Assembly: GCA_016125225.1 (NCBI GenBank) | Contig: WGME01000003.1 | Coordinates: 868,001 to 932,000 of the forward strand | DNA length: 64,000 bases | Origin: a bacterium | GTDB taxonomy: Bacteria; Planctomycetota; Planctomycetia; Planctomycetales; Planctomycetaceae | Reading direction: 5' to 3' | Shown here: positions 9,866-17,180 of the stretch, one piece after another | Position numbering within the stretch: position 1 is the first letter of the stretch | Layout of the letters: each line of letters starts with the position of its first letter | Position numbers and translations under genes: made by a program | The notes under the pieces: generated by a model | Told to the model about the DNA's origin: nothing | Database searches by the model: none | The model's input: only the letters and a program-made list of their open reading frames with translations

Positions 9866-10813
9866 TTACGCGGCGGTCTTGGCGGACTTCCGTACCCGGG
9901 GCTCGCTTTTCCAGCGACGATGCACCCAGAAATACTGTTCCGGGGCCTGACGAATCAAGGCTTCCAACCCTTTGGTAAACCGCTGCGTAATTTCGCCCAC
10001 CGGATCGTTGGTGGTGAGCGTCCGGGGATCAATCACCTCGGTGGCTCCAATCCGGAACCGCGACCAGCGATGCTCCGAAAAGTCGTCGGGTTGACGGATC
10101 GCCGCTCCGACCAGCACCAGGGCGTCGTACTCCAGGGCGAGCAATGCGATCGATTTGAACGTCGACGCCGGATGACCAAAGAAGTCGACGAACAATCCTC
10201 GTGACCCGGCGTCTTGATCACACAGCAACGCGACCGTGCCGCCACGTTGCAGCATCTGTTGGATGTCATCAAAATCGCCCCGCTTTTTCAGCAGCCGATG
10301 ACCGTACTGTTCGCGATAGCGGCGGAACCAGTCATCGAGCAGCGGGTTGTCCATTTCGCGAGCGATCACCCCCATCGGAAAGCCCCAGGCACCGAACAGA
10401 CCGTTCGCGACTTCCCAGTTCCCGAAGTGACCGCTCAGCACCAGCACCGGCCGCCCTGACAACAGTGGTTCGTTCGTGTAGGACAGATCGACGAAGTCAC
10501 AGACCCCGAAATACGTTTGCCGGTGGAGATGCCGTGGGGCCTGCACGATTTCGACCACCATGCGGAACAAGTGAATCCACATGCGATAGACCGTCTGATT
10601 GATCCACGCTTCAGAGACCTCTTCGCCGAACGCCTTCCGCAAGTTATCGCGGCTGACGTTGTACCGCGACACTTTTCGTGGCAAACCATAGTGCAGAAAG
10701 GTGGCGAGTGCGGTCGCACAGCGCGTCGCCGTGCGTGCGGGCAGGCAGGCAATCAGACAGGTGATCACCCGGAATGCCAAGTACTCTGCCTGCCAGCGGA
10801 TGCGTTTCCACAT
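9866..10813 (-). CDS. Lysophospholipid acyltransferase (LpxL/HtrB family)
   Basis: Likely transfers a fatty acyl chain to a lipid A precursor or related lipid at the inner membrane. The catalytic H(X4)E motif is present (GHFGNWE, His129 and Glu134), after an N-terminal hydrophobic segment (AFRVITCLIACLP). Later family features are CDQDAGSRGLFVDFFGHPAST and EQYFWVHRRWK near the C-terminus. 315 residues is normal for the family. With waaA elsewhere in the window it supports lipopolysaccharide-type outer-membrane lipids. It follows the SDR gene on the same strand, separated by a palindromic repeat. Confidence 0.9.
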   Translation of the reverse strand: MWKRIRWQAEYLAFRVITCLIACLPARTATRCATALATFLHYGLPRKVSRYNVSRDNLRKAFGEEVSEAWINQTVYRMWIHLFRMVVEIVQAPRHLHRQTYFGVCDFVDLSYTNEPLLSGRPVLVLSGHFGNWEVANGLFGAWGFPMGVIAREMDNPLLDDWFRRYREQYGHRLLKKRGDFDDIQQMLQRGGTVALLCDQDAGSRGLFVDFFGHPASTFKSIALLALEYDALVLVGAAIRQPDDFSEHRWSRFRIGATEVIDPRTLTTNDPVGEITQRFTKGLEALIRQAPEQYFWVHRRWKSEPRVRKSAKTAA

Positions 10814-10896
10814 GATCGGTCACTCCGTTGACCGCAAGGATGGTGGCCTACGTTGGATAGTTTCGCCGGAATTGGACACAGGGTCAATCGGTTTTT

Positions 10897-10960
10897 ACCA
10901 GCCCGCAGGGCCAGCAAGGGGTCCTTCGAATGCCATCCCTTGCTGGCGCTGCGGGCTGGT
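10897..10960. repeat. Intergenic palindrome, AGCCCGCAGCGCCAGCAAGGG family
   Basis: Arms 10897-10920 (ACCAGCCCGCAGGGCCAGCA and following AGGG) and 10937-10960 pair almost perfectly around a short spacer. The element starts 8 nt after the SDR stop codon on the minus strand. Related copies lie at 12983-13169 and 54863-54929, with a remnant at 53392. Confidence 0.8.
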
Positions 10961-10968
10961 TGGCGGCA

Positions 10969-11751
10969 TCACCACAGCGTGTAACCTCCATCGATGACCA
11001 AGGCCGCACCGGTCATGTAACGGGCCGCGTCGCTGGCCAGGTAAACCGCCAAGGGCCCCAAGTCGGCCGGTTGACCGAAGTCTCCCGCCGGAATCTGTTC
11101 GCGGAACTTCGAGATCACATCGGGATGTTCCTGCGACCAGCGGACATTCGGTTCCGTCATGAATCCGCCGGGGCAGATCGCATTCACGGTCACACCTTGT
11201 GGTGCCCAGTCCGCGGCGGCGGCTTTGGTGAGCTGGATCACAGCCGACTTCGAGGTTTCATAGCTGCGGCCACCAATCCCCTTGTTCGCCACCAGCCCGG
11301 AGATCGAGGCGATATTGATGATCCGCCCCCCTTGCCCCCGAGCCACCATTGCCCCGCCGATGTGCTTCATGCACAAAAACGTGCTCGTGAGGTTGAGGTC
11401 CATGATCTGCTGCCACTGCTCCAGCGTCTGGTCTTCCAGGGGCACATTGATCCGCCGCCCGCCGACGTTGTTGATCAAAATATCGATCGGCCCGTGTTGC
11501 TCGAGCACCGTTTGACAGAGGCGTTCGCACTCCGCCGGTTGACCGACATCACCGATCAGCGTGACGGCTATGCGGCCCAGTTCACGAATCTCGCCAGCGG
11601 TCTTATCCAGCGATTCCCCATCACGACCCACCAGCACGACATCGGCTCCCGCCGACGCAATCGCCAGGGCCATTTCGCGACCCAGCCCGCGACTTCCGCC
11701 GGTGATCAAAAGCCGTTTGCCATCAAGGCGGAAGCGATCCAGAATGTTCAT
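10969..11751 (-). CDS. Short-chain dehydrogenase/reductase
   Basis: NAD(P)-dependent oxidoreductase of the classical SDR family, 260 residues. It shows the cofactor motif TGGSRGLG near residue 18, NNVGG in the middle, the catalytic Ser in IASISG, and the active-site pair in YETSK. The C-terminal half (VNAICPGGFMTEPN, GGYTLW end) is closest in style to gluconate 5-dehydrogenase and 3-oxoacyl-ACP reductase groups; the substrate is not determinable. It starts 23 nt after the hpnH stop, so the two are probably cotranscribed, which suggests but does not prove a role in lipid or hopanoid metabolism. Confidence 0.88.
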   Translation of the reverse strand: MNILDRFRLDGKRLLITGGSRGLGREMALAIASAGADVVLVGRDGESLDKTAGEIRELGRIAVTLIGDVGQPAECERLCQTVLEQHGPIDILINNVGGRRINVPLEDQTLEQWQQIMDLNLTSTFLCMKHIGGAMVARGQGGRIINIASISGLVANKGIGGRSYETSKSAVIQLTKAAAADWAPQGVTVNAICPGGFMTEPNVRWSQEHPDVISKFREQIPAGDFGQPADLGPLAVYLASDAARYMTGAALVIDGGYTLW

Positions 11752-11774
11752 GCGGAGTCCGTGGGTGAGACCAA

Positions 11775-12890
11775 TCAGCGGGTGAGCACGGGGAGTTCGA
11801 CGATCGGTAGTGCGGGGCCATCTGCTAGCGTGTCGTTGTCCGTTTTCGTCGGCAGGGCGACCGGGACCGGGCGTTTCGGGGCACCGAACATGGTTAGGCG
11901 GGCCACCCAGGCCAGGCCCTTCAGGCTGCTGAAGGTTTCGCTGACAGCGGTCGGTTCATAGCCACAGTGGACCATGCAATCGGCACATTTGCTGTTGCCA
12001 CTCGCCCGGCCGTATTGCGACCAGTCGGTGGTGTCGAGCAGTTCCTGGAACGACTGGGCGTAACCTTCCTGCAGCAGATAGCACGGCTTCTGCCAACCGA
12101 AAATGTTGTACGCCGGGCTGCCCCACGGGGTACATTCCAGGTTCCAATACCCCTGCAGATATTCCATGAACAGCGGCGACAGATTGAACTTCCAGCGACG
12201 TTTCGCCTGACCGAGAATCCGTCGGAAGATATTGATCGTCTGCGCCCGTTGCAGGAACAACTCCTGTCCCGGAGCTTTTTCGTACTGATAACCCGGCGAC
12301 AGCATCATGCCTTCGACGCCGAGGTCCATCAGCGTATCGAACATCGACCGCAGGGCTTCGGCACTGGCGTTGTTGTAAACCGTAGTGTTGGTTGTCACGC
12401 GGAAGCCACGAGCGACAGCCGCTTTGATCGCCGCAATGGCGACGTCATACACCCCTTCCCGGCAGACGGCGAAATCGTGTTCTTCTTTCGGTCCATCGAG
12501 GTGAATCGAAAAGGTGAGATACTTCGACGGCGTGAACTTATCGAGATGCTTTTCGAGCAGGATGGCATTGGTGCAGAGATAGACGTACTTCTTGCGGGCC
12601 ACCAGACCGGCAACGATCTCGTCCATCTGTGGATGCAGCAAAGGCTCGCCGCCGGGGATCGAAACGATCGGAGCACCGCATTCATCGACCGCCTTGAAAC
12701 ACTGCTCCGGCGTGAGTTGTTTCCGCAGGATATCGGCCGGGTACTGGATCTTCCCGCAACCGGCACAGGCGAGATTGCAGCGAAACAGCGGTTCCAGCAT
12801 CAGCACCAGCGGATACTGTTTGCGACCAGACCAGCGTTGCTTCAGAACATACGTCGCAACAGTCCACATCTGCGACACGGGAACACTCAT
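11775..12890 (-). CDS. hpnH: Adenosylhopane synthase, radical SAM (HpnH)
   Basis: Radical SAM enzyme that adds the 5'-deoxyadenosyl group to diploptene, opening the route to extended hopanoids. The [4Fe-4S] motif CNLACAGC is at residues 38-45, followed by SIPGGEPLLHPQMDEI and CTNAILL as in HpnH. The C-terminal region has further cysteines (CADCMVHCGYEPTAV) and the characteristic LSPGYQYEKAP. 371 residues is a typical length. It is first in a likely operon with the SDR. A palindrome-filled divergent intergenic region lies upstream. The squalene/phytoene synthase 3 kb away fits the same pathway. Confidence 0.93.
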   Translation of the reverse strand: MSVPVSQMWTVATYVLKQRWSGRKQYPLVLMLEPLFRCNLACAGCGKIQYPADILRKQLTPEQCFKAVDECGAPIVSIPGGEPLLHPQMDEIVAGLVARKKYVYLCTNAILLEKHLDKFTPSKYLTFSIHLDGPKEEHDFAVCREGVYDVAIAAIKAAVARGFRVTTNTTVYNNASAEALRSMFDTLMDLGVEGMMLSPGYQYEKAPGQELFLQRAQTINIFRRILGQAKRRWKFNLSPLFMEYLQGYWNLECTPWGSPAYNIFGWQKPCYLLQEGYAQSFQELLDTTDWSQYGRASGNSKCADCMVHCGYEPTAVSETFSSLKGLAWVARLTMFGAPKRPVPVALPTKTDNDTLADGPALPIVELPVLTR

Positions 12891-12982
12891 TCACCCACTC
12901 CCTGGATGTCCTATTTTTCCCCAGCTATGGCAGTGTTTATCAGGTTTCGTGGGAAATGTCAGCGCTGAATGGCCGCGTATTA

Positions 12983-13169
12983 CCTGCCCGCAGCGCCAGC
13001 AAGGGGGACCGGAGAATGTCGAATTTCGAAATCCGAATGACGAAAGACCTGTGAAATCCTAAGCTCCAAACAGAAACTTGTTTGCGTGATTATTCAAAAT
13101 CACTTTCGACATTCGAGCTTCGTCATTCGACATTGGGAAACAAGCCCCTTGCTAGCGCTGCGGGCTGGT
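12983..13169. repeat. Nested intergenic inverted repeats
   Basis: The outer arms 12983-13005 and 13146-13169 belong to the AGCCCGCAGCGCCAGCAAGGG family (one mismatch, CTAGCG for CTGGCG). Inside is a second, unrelated pair: CGAATGACGAA at 13034-13044 against TTCGTCATTCG at 13119-13129, with AATGTCGAA near 13015 repeated in inverted form downstream. The element fills the gap between divergent hpnH and the DTW-like gene. Translating it gives a spurious N-terminal extension to the latter. Confidence 0.75.
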
Positions 13170-13232
13170 CAATCTTGCGGTATCATTCATCCAGACGCTC
13201 CTTCCGCCTCCCCTGCCCGGAAAATCGCGGCT

Positions 13233-13751
13233 GTGACCAGTCGGGACCCTGCCGTCGTTGATCAATTAGACCCCCCGCGTGATGTCGTGCCATCGCTGCC
13301 GACGGTGATCATTGTCCACCCGAAAGAACGGCGGGCCAAGTGCTCGGTGTTGCCCTTGCGGGGTGATCCGCGACTTGTATTCCATAAGTATCCGCGACGA
13401 CCGGCTGACCTTTCGAACTATGTGCAGTTAGGCATGACGGGTCCGGTGTTATCGGCCGATGACGCGGAGTCTGGATTGCTGTTGCTCGATGGCACCTGGC
13501 GGTATGCCGACGACATGGCCGCGAAGTTCGCTGATGTGCCGATGCGAACCTTGCCCGCGATCGAGACGGCTTATCCCCGCATTTCCAAAGTCCGCGATGA
13601 TCCCACCGGCGGGTTAGCCACGGTCGAGGCGTTGTATGCGGCCCTGCGACTGCTCGGCCGCAGCACCCGCGGACTACTCGACCAGTATCCGTTCGCCGCT
13701 GAGTTTCTTCGCCGCAATGCGGCATTGTTTGAACGATATCCGGAATGGTAA
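13233..13751 (+). CDS. DTW/Tsr3-like aminocarboxypropyltransferase-type protein
   Basis: Resembles the DTW/TSR3 superfamily, whose members transfer a 3-amino-3-carboxypropyl group from SAM to RNA uridines or pseudouridine. Visible features are HPKERRAKC near the N-terminus, the core LLLDGTWRYADDM with its D-x-T-W signature, and DPTGGLATVEALYAALRLL, which corresponds to the conserved (S/G)xxEAL segment. The longest ORF begins at 13086, but its first ~45 residues come from the intergenic repeat; the GTG at 13233 (or 13289, 13304) is a more credible start. Assignment to the superfamily is good; the exact RNA target is unknown. Confidence 0.65.
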   Translation: MTSRDPAVVDQLDPPRDVVPSLPTVIIVHPKERRAKCSVLPLRGDPRLVFHKYPRRPADLSNYVQLGMTGPVLSADDAESGLLLLDGTWRYADDMAAKFADVPMRTLPAIETAYPRISKVRDDPTGGLATVEALYAALRLLGRSTRGLLDQYPFAAEFLRRNAALFERYPEW

Positions 13752-13756
13752 GGGGC

Positions 13757-13846
13757 GGGCCAAGTGATAAGTGGTAAGTGCCAAGTGAGAGATACATCGG
13801 GCAGCATTTGCCTTTCACTTGGCACTTAGCACTCCACACTTGCCCC
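13757..13846. repeat. Intergenic inverted repeat, AAGTGCCAAGTG family
   Basis: Left arm 13757-13789, rich in CAAGTG/TAAGTG units, pairs with right arm 13811-13846 (CACTTGGCACTTAGCACT). It begins 5 nt after the DTW-like stop and ends just upstream of the amidohydrolase GTG start. Fragments of the same motif occur at 24036-24094 and 61695-61735. Confidence 0.7.
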
Positions 13847-13870
13847 ACGGAATAACAATAGGAACCGATT

Positions 13871-15454
13871 GTGCATTACGATCTGATTCTGCGTGGTGGC
13901 GATGTCATTGATGGCCAGCGGAAACCGCGGTTCAAGGCCGATGTCGGTGTGACTGGTGATCGCATCACCACGGTCGGTGATCTCACCGCTACGACGGCGA
14001 ACAAAGTCATTGATGTGACCAGCCGGTGTGTCGCGCCGGGTTTGATCGATGTCCACAACCATTCCGATGGCTGGATGCTCAAGTCGCCGCATCAACTCCA
14101 CAAGACGGCACAGGGCATCACTACCGAAGTCCTGATGGCCGACGGCATCTCCTATGCCCCGGTCGATCCACACACGGCTCCCGAATGGATCGCCTATTTG
14201 CGGTCGCTCAACGGGCTGCGGTTCGATGAATACCGCGGCTGGGAATCGCTGAATGACTATCTGGCCTTGCTCGACGGTCGCAATGTGCAGCACGCGGCTT
14301 ATCACATTCCGTACGCGAATGTCCGCACGATGGCATGCGGCTTCGGTAAACGCCGCATCGATGACTTCCAACTGCGGCAGATGAAATACGAGATTCGCAA
14401 GTCGATGGAAGAGGGGGCCGTCGGCGTTTCAACGGGCATGGACTACCTCGATCAATGGTATGCGACGACGGATGAACTGGTCGCGACATTGTCGGTCCTC
14501 AAGGAAACCGGCGGACTCTATGTCACGCACATGCGGTACAAGACGGGCCTGATGGCGGCGATGAAGGAAGCGGTCGAAATCTGCCGCCGGGCCGAAATTC
14601 CGTTGCACATTTCGCATCTCAAAGCCTTGGGCGATATTCCGCCGGAAGCTGTGCTGGAGTATCTCGATCAGGAAGCCCGGAAGCAGGTTGATCTGACGTT
14701 TGATGTCTATCCGTACCAGCCCGGCTCAACGATGTTGAACTCGTTGCTGCCGTATGATGTGTGGGACAATGGAGCGACAGCCGCCCTGGGACGCTTAGTG
14801 CAACCGGAGTTTCGGTCACGGTTCGCGCGGTCGCTGGCCTGCCAGCGATTGCCTCTCGATCGCATCTGCATCGCCTGGACGTTGAGCAAAGAAAACGCGT
14901 GTCATCAAGGGAAGACACTCGCTCAATATGTTGCAGACGTCGGCAAACCGGCGGGTGAAGCGCTGCTGGATCTGTTGCTGGAAGAACGGCTGTCGGTTCT
15001 GCTGGTGTTTCTCGAAGGGGACGACCGCAAGGTCTATCCGATGCTGCAACATGAGTGCTGCATGCTGGGATCGGATGCGATTTATTATCCGAATGCGGTG
15101 GTCCATCCGCGGGCGTTTGGTTCCGGACCGCGCTGGTTGGGCCCATGCGTGCGTGAACAGAAATTGTTCTCGCTCGAAGATGCCGTGTGGAAGGCGAGCG
15201 GGTTTGCCGCCCGGCGCTTTGGTTTACCCGATCGCGGCGTGATTCAACCCGGTGCCCTCGCCGATCTGATGATCTTTGATCCGGCGACCATATGCGATAC
15301 CGCCACCTTTGCTGATCCGCAACAGTATCCGGTGGGCATCGACGCTGTGATCACAGCGGGGCAGATTATTGTTCGTAACAACATTCCGGAAGATCTTGGC
15401 AGCGAGAACCTACCCGGTCGTGTGATTCGTGCCCAACCGAAGGCATTGTTTTAG
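13871..15454 (+). CDS. N-acyl-D-amino-acid deacylase-like amidohydrolase
   Basis: Metal-dependent hydrolase of the amidohydrolase superfamily (D-aminoacylase branch), 527 residues with a GTG start. The N-terminal strand LILRGGDVIDG, the metal site VAPGLIDVHNHSD, GVSTGMDY, the HISHLKALG metal-ligand region and DVYPYQPGST, and the C-terminal GVIQPGALADLMIFDP are all typical. Likely substrates are N-acyl-D-amino acids or related amides, cytoplasmic since no signal peptide is seen. The TAG stop codon lies inside a palindromic repeat shared with the convergent synthase gene. Confidence 0.88.
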   Translation: MHYDLILRGGDVIDGQRKPRFKADVGVTGDRITTVGDLTATTANKVIDVTSRCVAPGLIDVHNHSDGWMLKSPHQLHKTAQGITTEVLMADGISYAPVDPHTAPEWIAYLRSLNGLRFDEYRGWESLNDYLALLDGRNVQHAAYHIPYANVRTMACGFGKRRIDDFQLRQMKYEIRKSMEEGAVGVSTGMDYLDQWYATTDELVATLSVLKETGGLYVTHMRYKTGLMAAMKEAVEICRRAEIPLHISHLKALGDIPPEAVLEYLDQEARKQVDLTFDVYPYQPGSTMLNSLLPYDVWDNGATAALGRLVQPEFRSRFARSLACQRLPLDRICIAWTLSKENACHQGKTLAQYVADVGKPAGEALLDLLLEERLSVLLVFLEGDDRKVYPMLQHECCMLGSDAIYYPNAVVHPRAFGSGPRWLGPCVREQKLFSLEDAVWKASGFAARRFGLPDRGVIQPGALADLMIFDPATICDTATFADPQQYPVGIDAVITAGQIIVRNNIPEDLGSENLPGRVIRAQPKALF

Positions 15455-15537
15455 CCCCCGGTGAGACACTGGGGGCCGAGCGCTGCGTGGACGTATCGAT
15501 AAGTGCAATCGGCCCCCGGTCATTGACCGGGGGCTAA
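15451..15537. repeat. Palindromic element TTAGCCCCCGG...CCGGGGGCTAA, copy 1
   Basis: An 87-nt element with two internal stem-loops (15453-15477 and 15511-15535) and symmetric TTAG/CTAA ends. The left TAG (15452-15454) is the stop of the amidohydrolase, and the right CTA (15534-15536) is the TAG stop of the convergent synthase. It probably acts as a bidirectional terminator. Confidence 0.85.
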
Positions 15538-16421
15538 GACTTGCGAGCCCACAAGGCCCGGCCGACGATCCAGAGCTTCTTCCATCGCGGCACACTGACA
15601 CGCTGCGTGAAAACGTCGTAGTGCCGCTTTTCGATCTCGTGCAGCAATCCGCCGTAGATATCGAGCATGGCCCGCAAGATGGGGCGTCCGATCGGTTTGA
15701 GGAGCGGAAACAGACGTTCGGCACGACGATAACTGGAGCGAGCCCGATCGGCTTCAAACTGCATCAACCGGCGAAATCGTTCATCCTGAACATGTCGCGA
15801 AAGGTCGTCGCAGGTATAAACAAAGCGCTGCAAATCTTCGGCGGGGAGATAAACTCGCCCCAGCGCCCAGTCTTCACCGAGGTCGCGCAGAATGTTCGTC
15901 AACTGCAGGGCGAAGCCACAGTCGATGGCGATGGGAATCGCATCTTCGTCCATGAAGCCCCAGATGTGAATGCAGCACAGGCCGACGACACCAGCCACGT
16001 GGTAACAGTAATCGTCCAGTTCCGCGAAGGTTTGAAAGCGGACCGGTTGCAGATCGCGTTCCATCCCTGTGATGACCGCAAACAGATAGTCGGGCGGAAC
16101 ATGATGCCGTTGGACCATGTCCACGACTGCCGGAAGAATCGGATGCTCAACCACTTCACCCGCCAATGCCCGAGTCAATTCCTCACGCCAGGCTGTTAAG
16201 GCCTGCTGACGGCTGTGGTTCGGTTGCAGCGGGTCATCGCCTAGATCGTCGGTGATGCGCATGTAGGCATAGAGCGCGCACATCGAGTCGTACTGCGGGC
16301 GGGGCAACGTGAGGAAGGCGTAGTGAAAATTCTGGGCGGCTCGCTGAGTCAATCGGCGGCACTGTTCATAAGACTCGGCCAGCAACATGGAAGAACACAC
16401 CCGAAGCCCGAAACCACGCAT
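15534..16421 (-). CDS. Squalene/phytoene synthase family protein
   Basis: Head-to-head prenyl transferase condensing two prenyl diphosphates. It has the two Asp-rich substrate/Mg motifs: DDLGDD near residue 60 and NILRDLGEDWALGRVYLP near residue 180, plus the family N-terminus SYEQCRRLTQRAAQNFHYAF. With hpnH nearby it may act in the HpnC/HpnD route to squalene for hopanoids, but carotenoid (phytoene) synthesis cannot be excluded. 295 residues is normal. The ATG at 16388 (MLLAESYEQ) is an alternative start. The stop codon comes from the palindromic element. Confidence 0.88.
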   Translation of the reverse strand: MRGFGLRVCSSMLLAESYEQCRRLTQRAAQNFHYAFLTLPRPQYDSMCALYAYMRITDDLGDDPLQPNHSRQQALTAWREELTRALAGEVVEHPILPAVVDMVQRHHVPPDYLFAVITGMERDLQPVRFQTFAELDDYCYHVAGVVGLCCIHIWGFMDEDAIPIAIDCGFALQLTNILRDLGEDWALGRVYLPAEDLQRFVYTCDDLSRHVQDERFRRLMQFEADRARSSYRRAERLFPLLKPIGRPILRAMLDIYGGLLHEIEKRHYDVFTQRVSVPRWKKLWIVGRALWARKS

Positions 16422-16530
16422 CCCTCACAGGTAAGACACGAGACGTTACGTGCTGGACGCAAAATTTTCCATGCTCACGGGGAATGTGATACCGATGGAC
16501 ACTTCGTTCGCGCTGACGGGACACGAACAT

Positions 16531-16612
16531 ATAGCCCTCGGTTGCTCGCAACCGGGGGGAGATCACGATTTACGATAGACACGGCCCCCGGTTCACGGAA
16601 CCAGGGACTAAA
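16531..16612. repeat. Palindromic element, degenerate copy 2
   Basis: TAGCCCTCGGTTGCTCGCAA begins the left hairpin, and CGGCCCCCGGTTC...GGGACTAAA makes the right one. It has the same two-hairpin layout and TAG/CTA ends as copy 1, with more mismatches. It ends 4 nt from the cbiX stop codon (minus strand). Confidence 0.65.
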
Positions 16613-16616
16613 TGGA

Positions 16617-17027
16617 TCACAATGACGCTTGGCCGCGTGACATCGATTCGGCCCCCTCGGCCAACCGCGCAAGCACGAGTTCGACCATCAGTGGATGCAG
16701 TCCCAGATGTGGGCAGAGCACGAACTCGACGCCCGGAAGATTCGCGGTCAGCTGCTGCTGAAACTCCCGCAGGTCATTTGCGACGTGCACCCCGGCGGAG
16801 AGAAAATAGGGCAGCATCAGCACCCGCGTCGCCCCCTTCGCCACACAGTTGGCTCCGCCATTTGGGATCGACGGCTCGGTTAGTTCGAGATAACTCACCT
16901 CGACGATTGGATACAACCCCCGCTGCAAAATCAGATCGGCGAGCGTCTGCAGATCGTTATTCGCTGCGGCCCGGCGGCTACCGTGGGCCATCAACAGAAC
17001 GGCAGTCTTGGGGGAGTCGTCGGTCAT
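16617..17027 (-). CDS. Short CbiX-type chelatase / sirohydrochlorin ferro- or cobaltochelatase-like
   Basis: A 136-residue single-domain chelatase of the CbiX small form. It has LLMAHGSRR with the candidate metal-binding His15, the LELTEPSIP segment, and LPYFLSAGVHVANDLREF with the second conserved His. Family members insert Co or Fe into sirohydrochlorin. The open frame runs on to 17945, but that part is antisense to the kinase gene. The ATG at 17027 is the first that matches the family start. No other tetrapyrrole gene is nearby, so the metal and the pathway (cobalamin or siroheme) are not clear. Confidence 0.85.
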   Translation of the reverse strand: MTDDSPKTAVLLMAHGSRRAAANNDLQTLADLILQRGLYPIVEVSYLELTEPSIPNGGANCVAKGATRVLMLPYFLSAGVHVANDLREFQQQLTANLPGVEFVLCPHLGLHPLMVELVLARLAEGAESMSRGQASL

Positions 17028-17180
17028 CACGATTCCATTGGATTTGTGGAAGCCATGCCGCGGCGGGCGTTGCTGTCTGTGCTGTGAACAACGGTGCTCA
17101 ACGGGTATTGTGGACGTGATTCCCATTCTGACCAGTCCCACGCCAACTTTCTTCATGATTCCAGCGGGGTCGCCGATCGC

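Noticed and set aside
10930-12968. Two long plus-strand ORFs (343 and 333 residues)
   Set aside because: Antisense to the SDR and hpnH, whose motifs are unambiguous. Typical third-position GC shadows.
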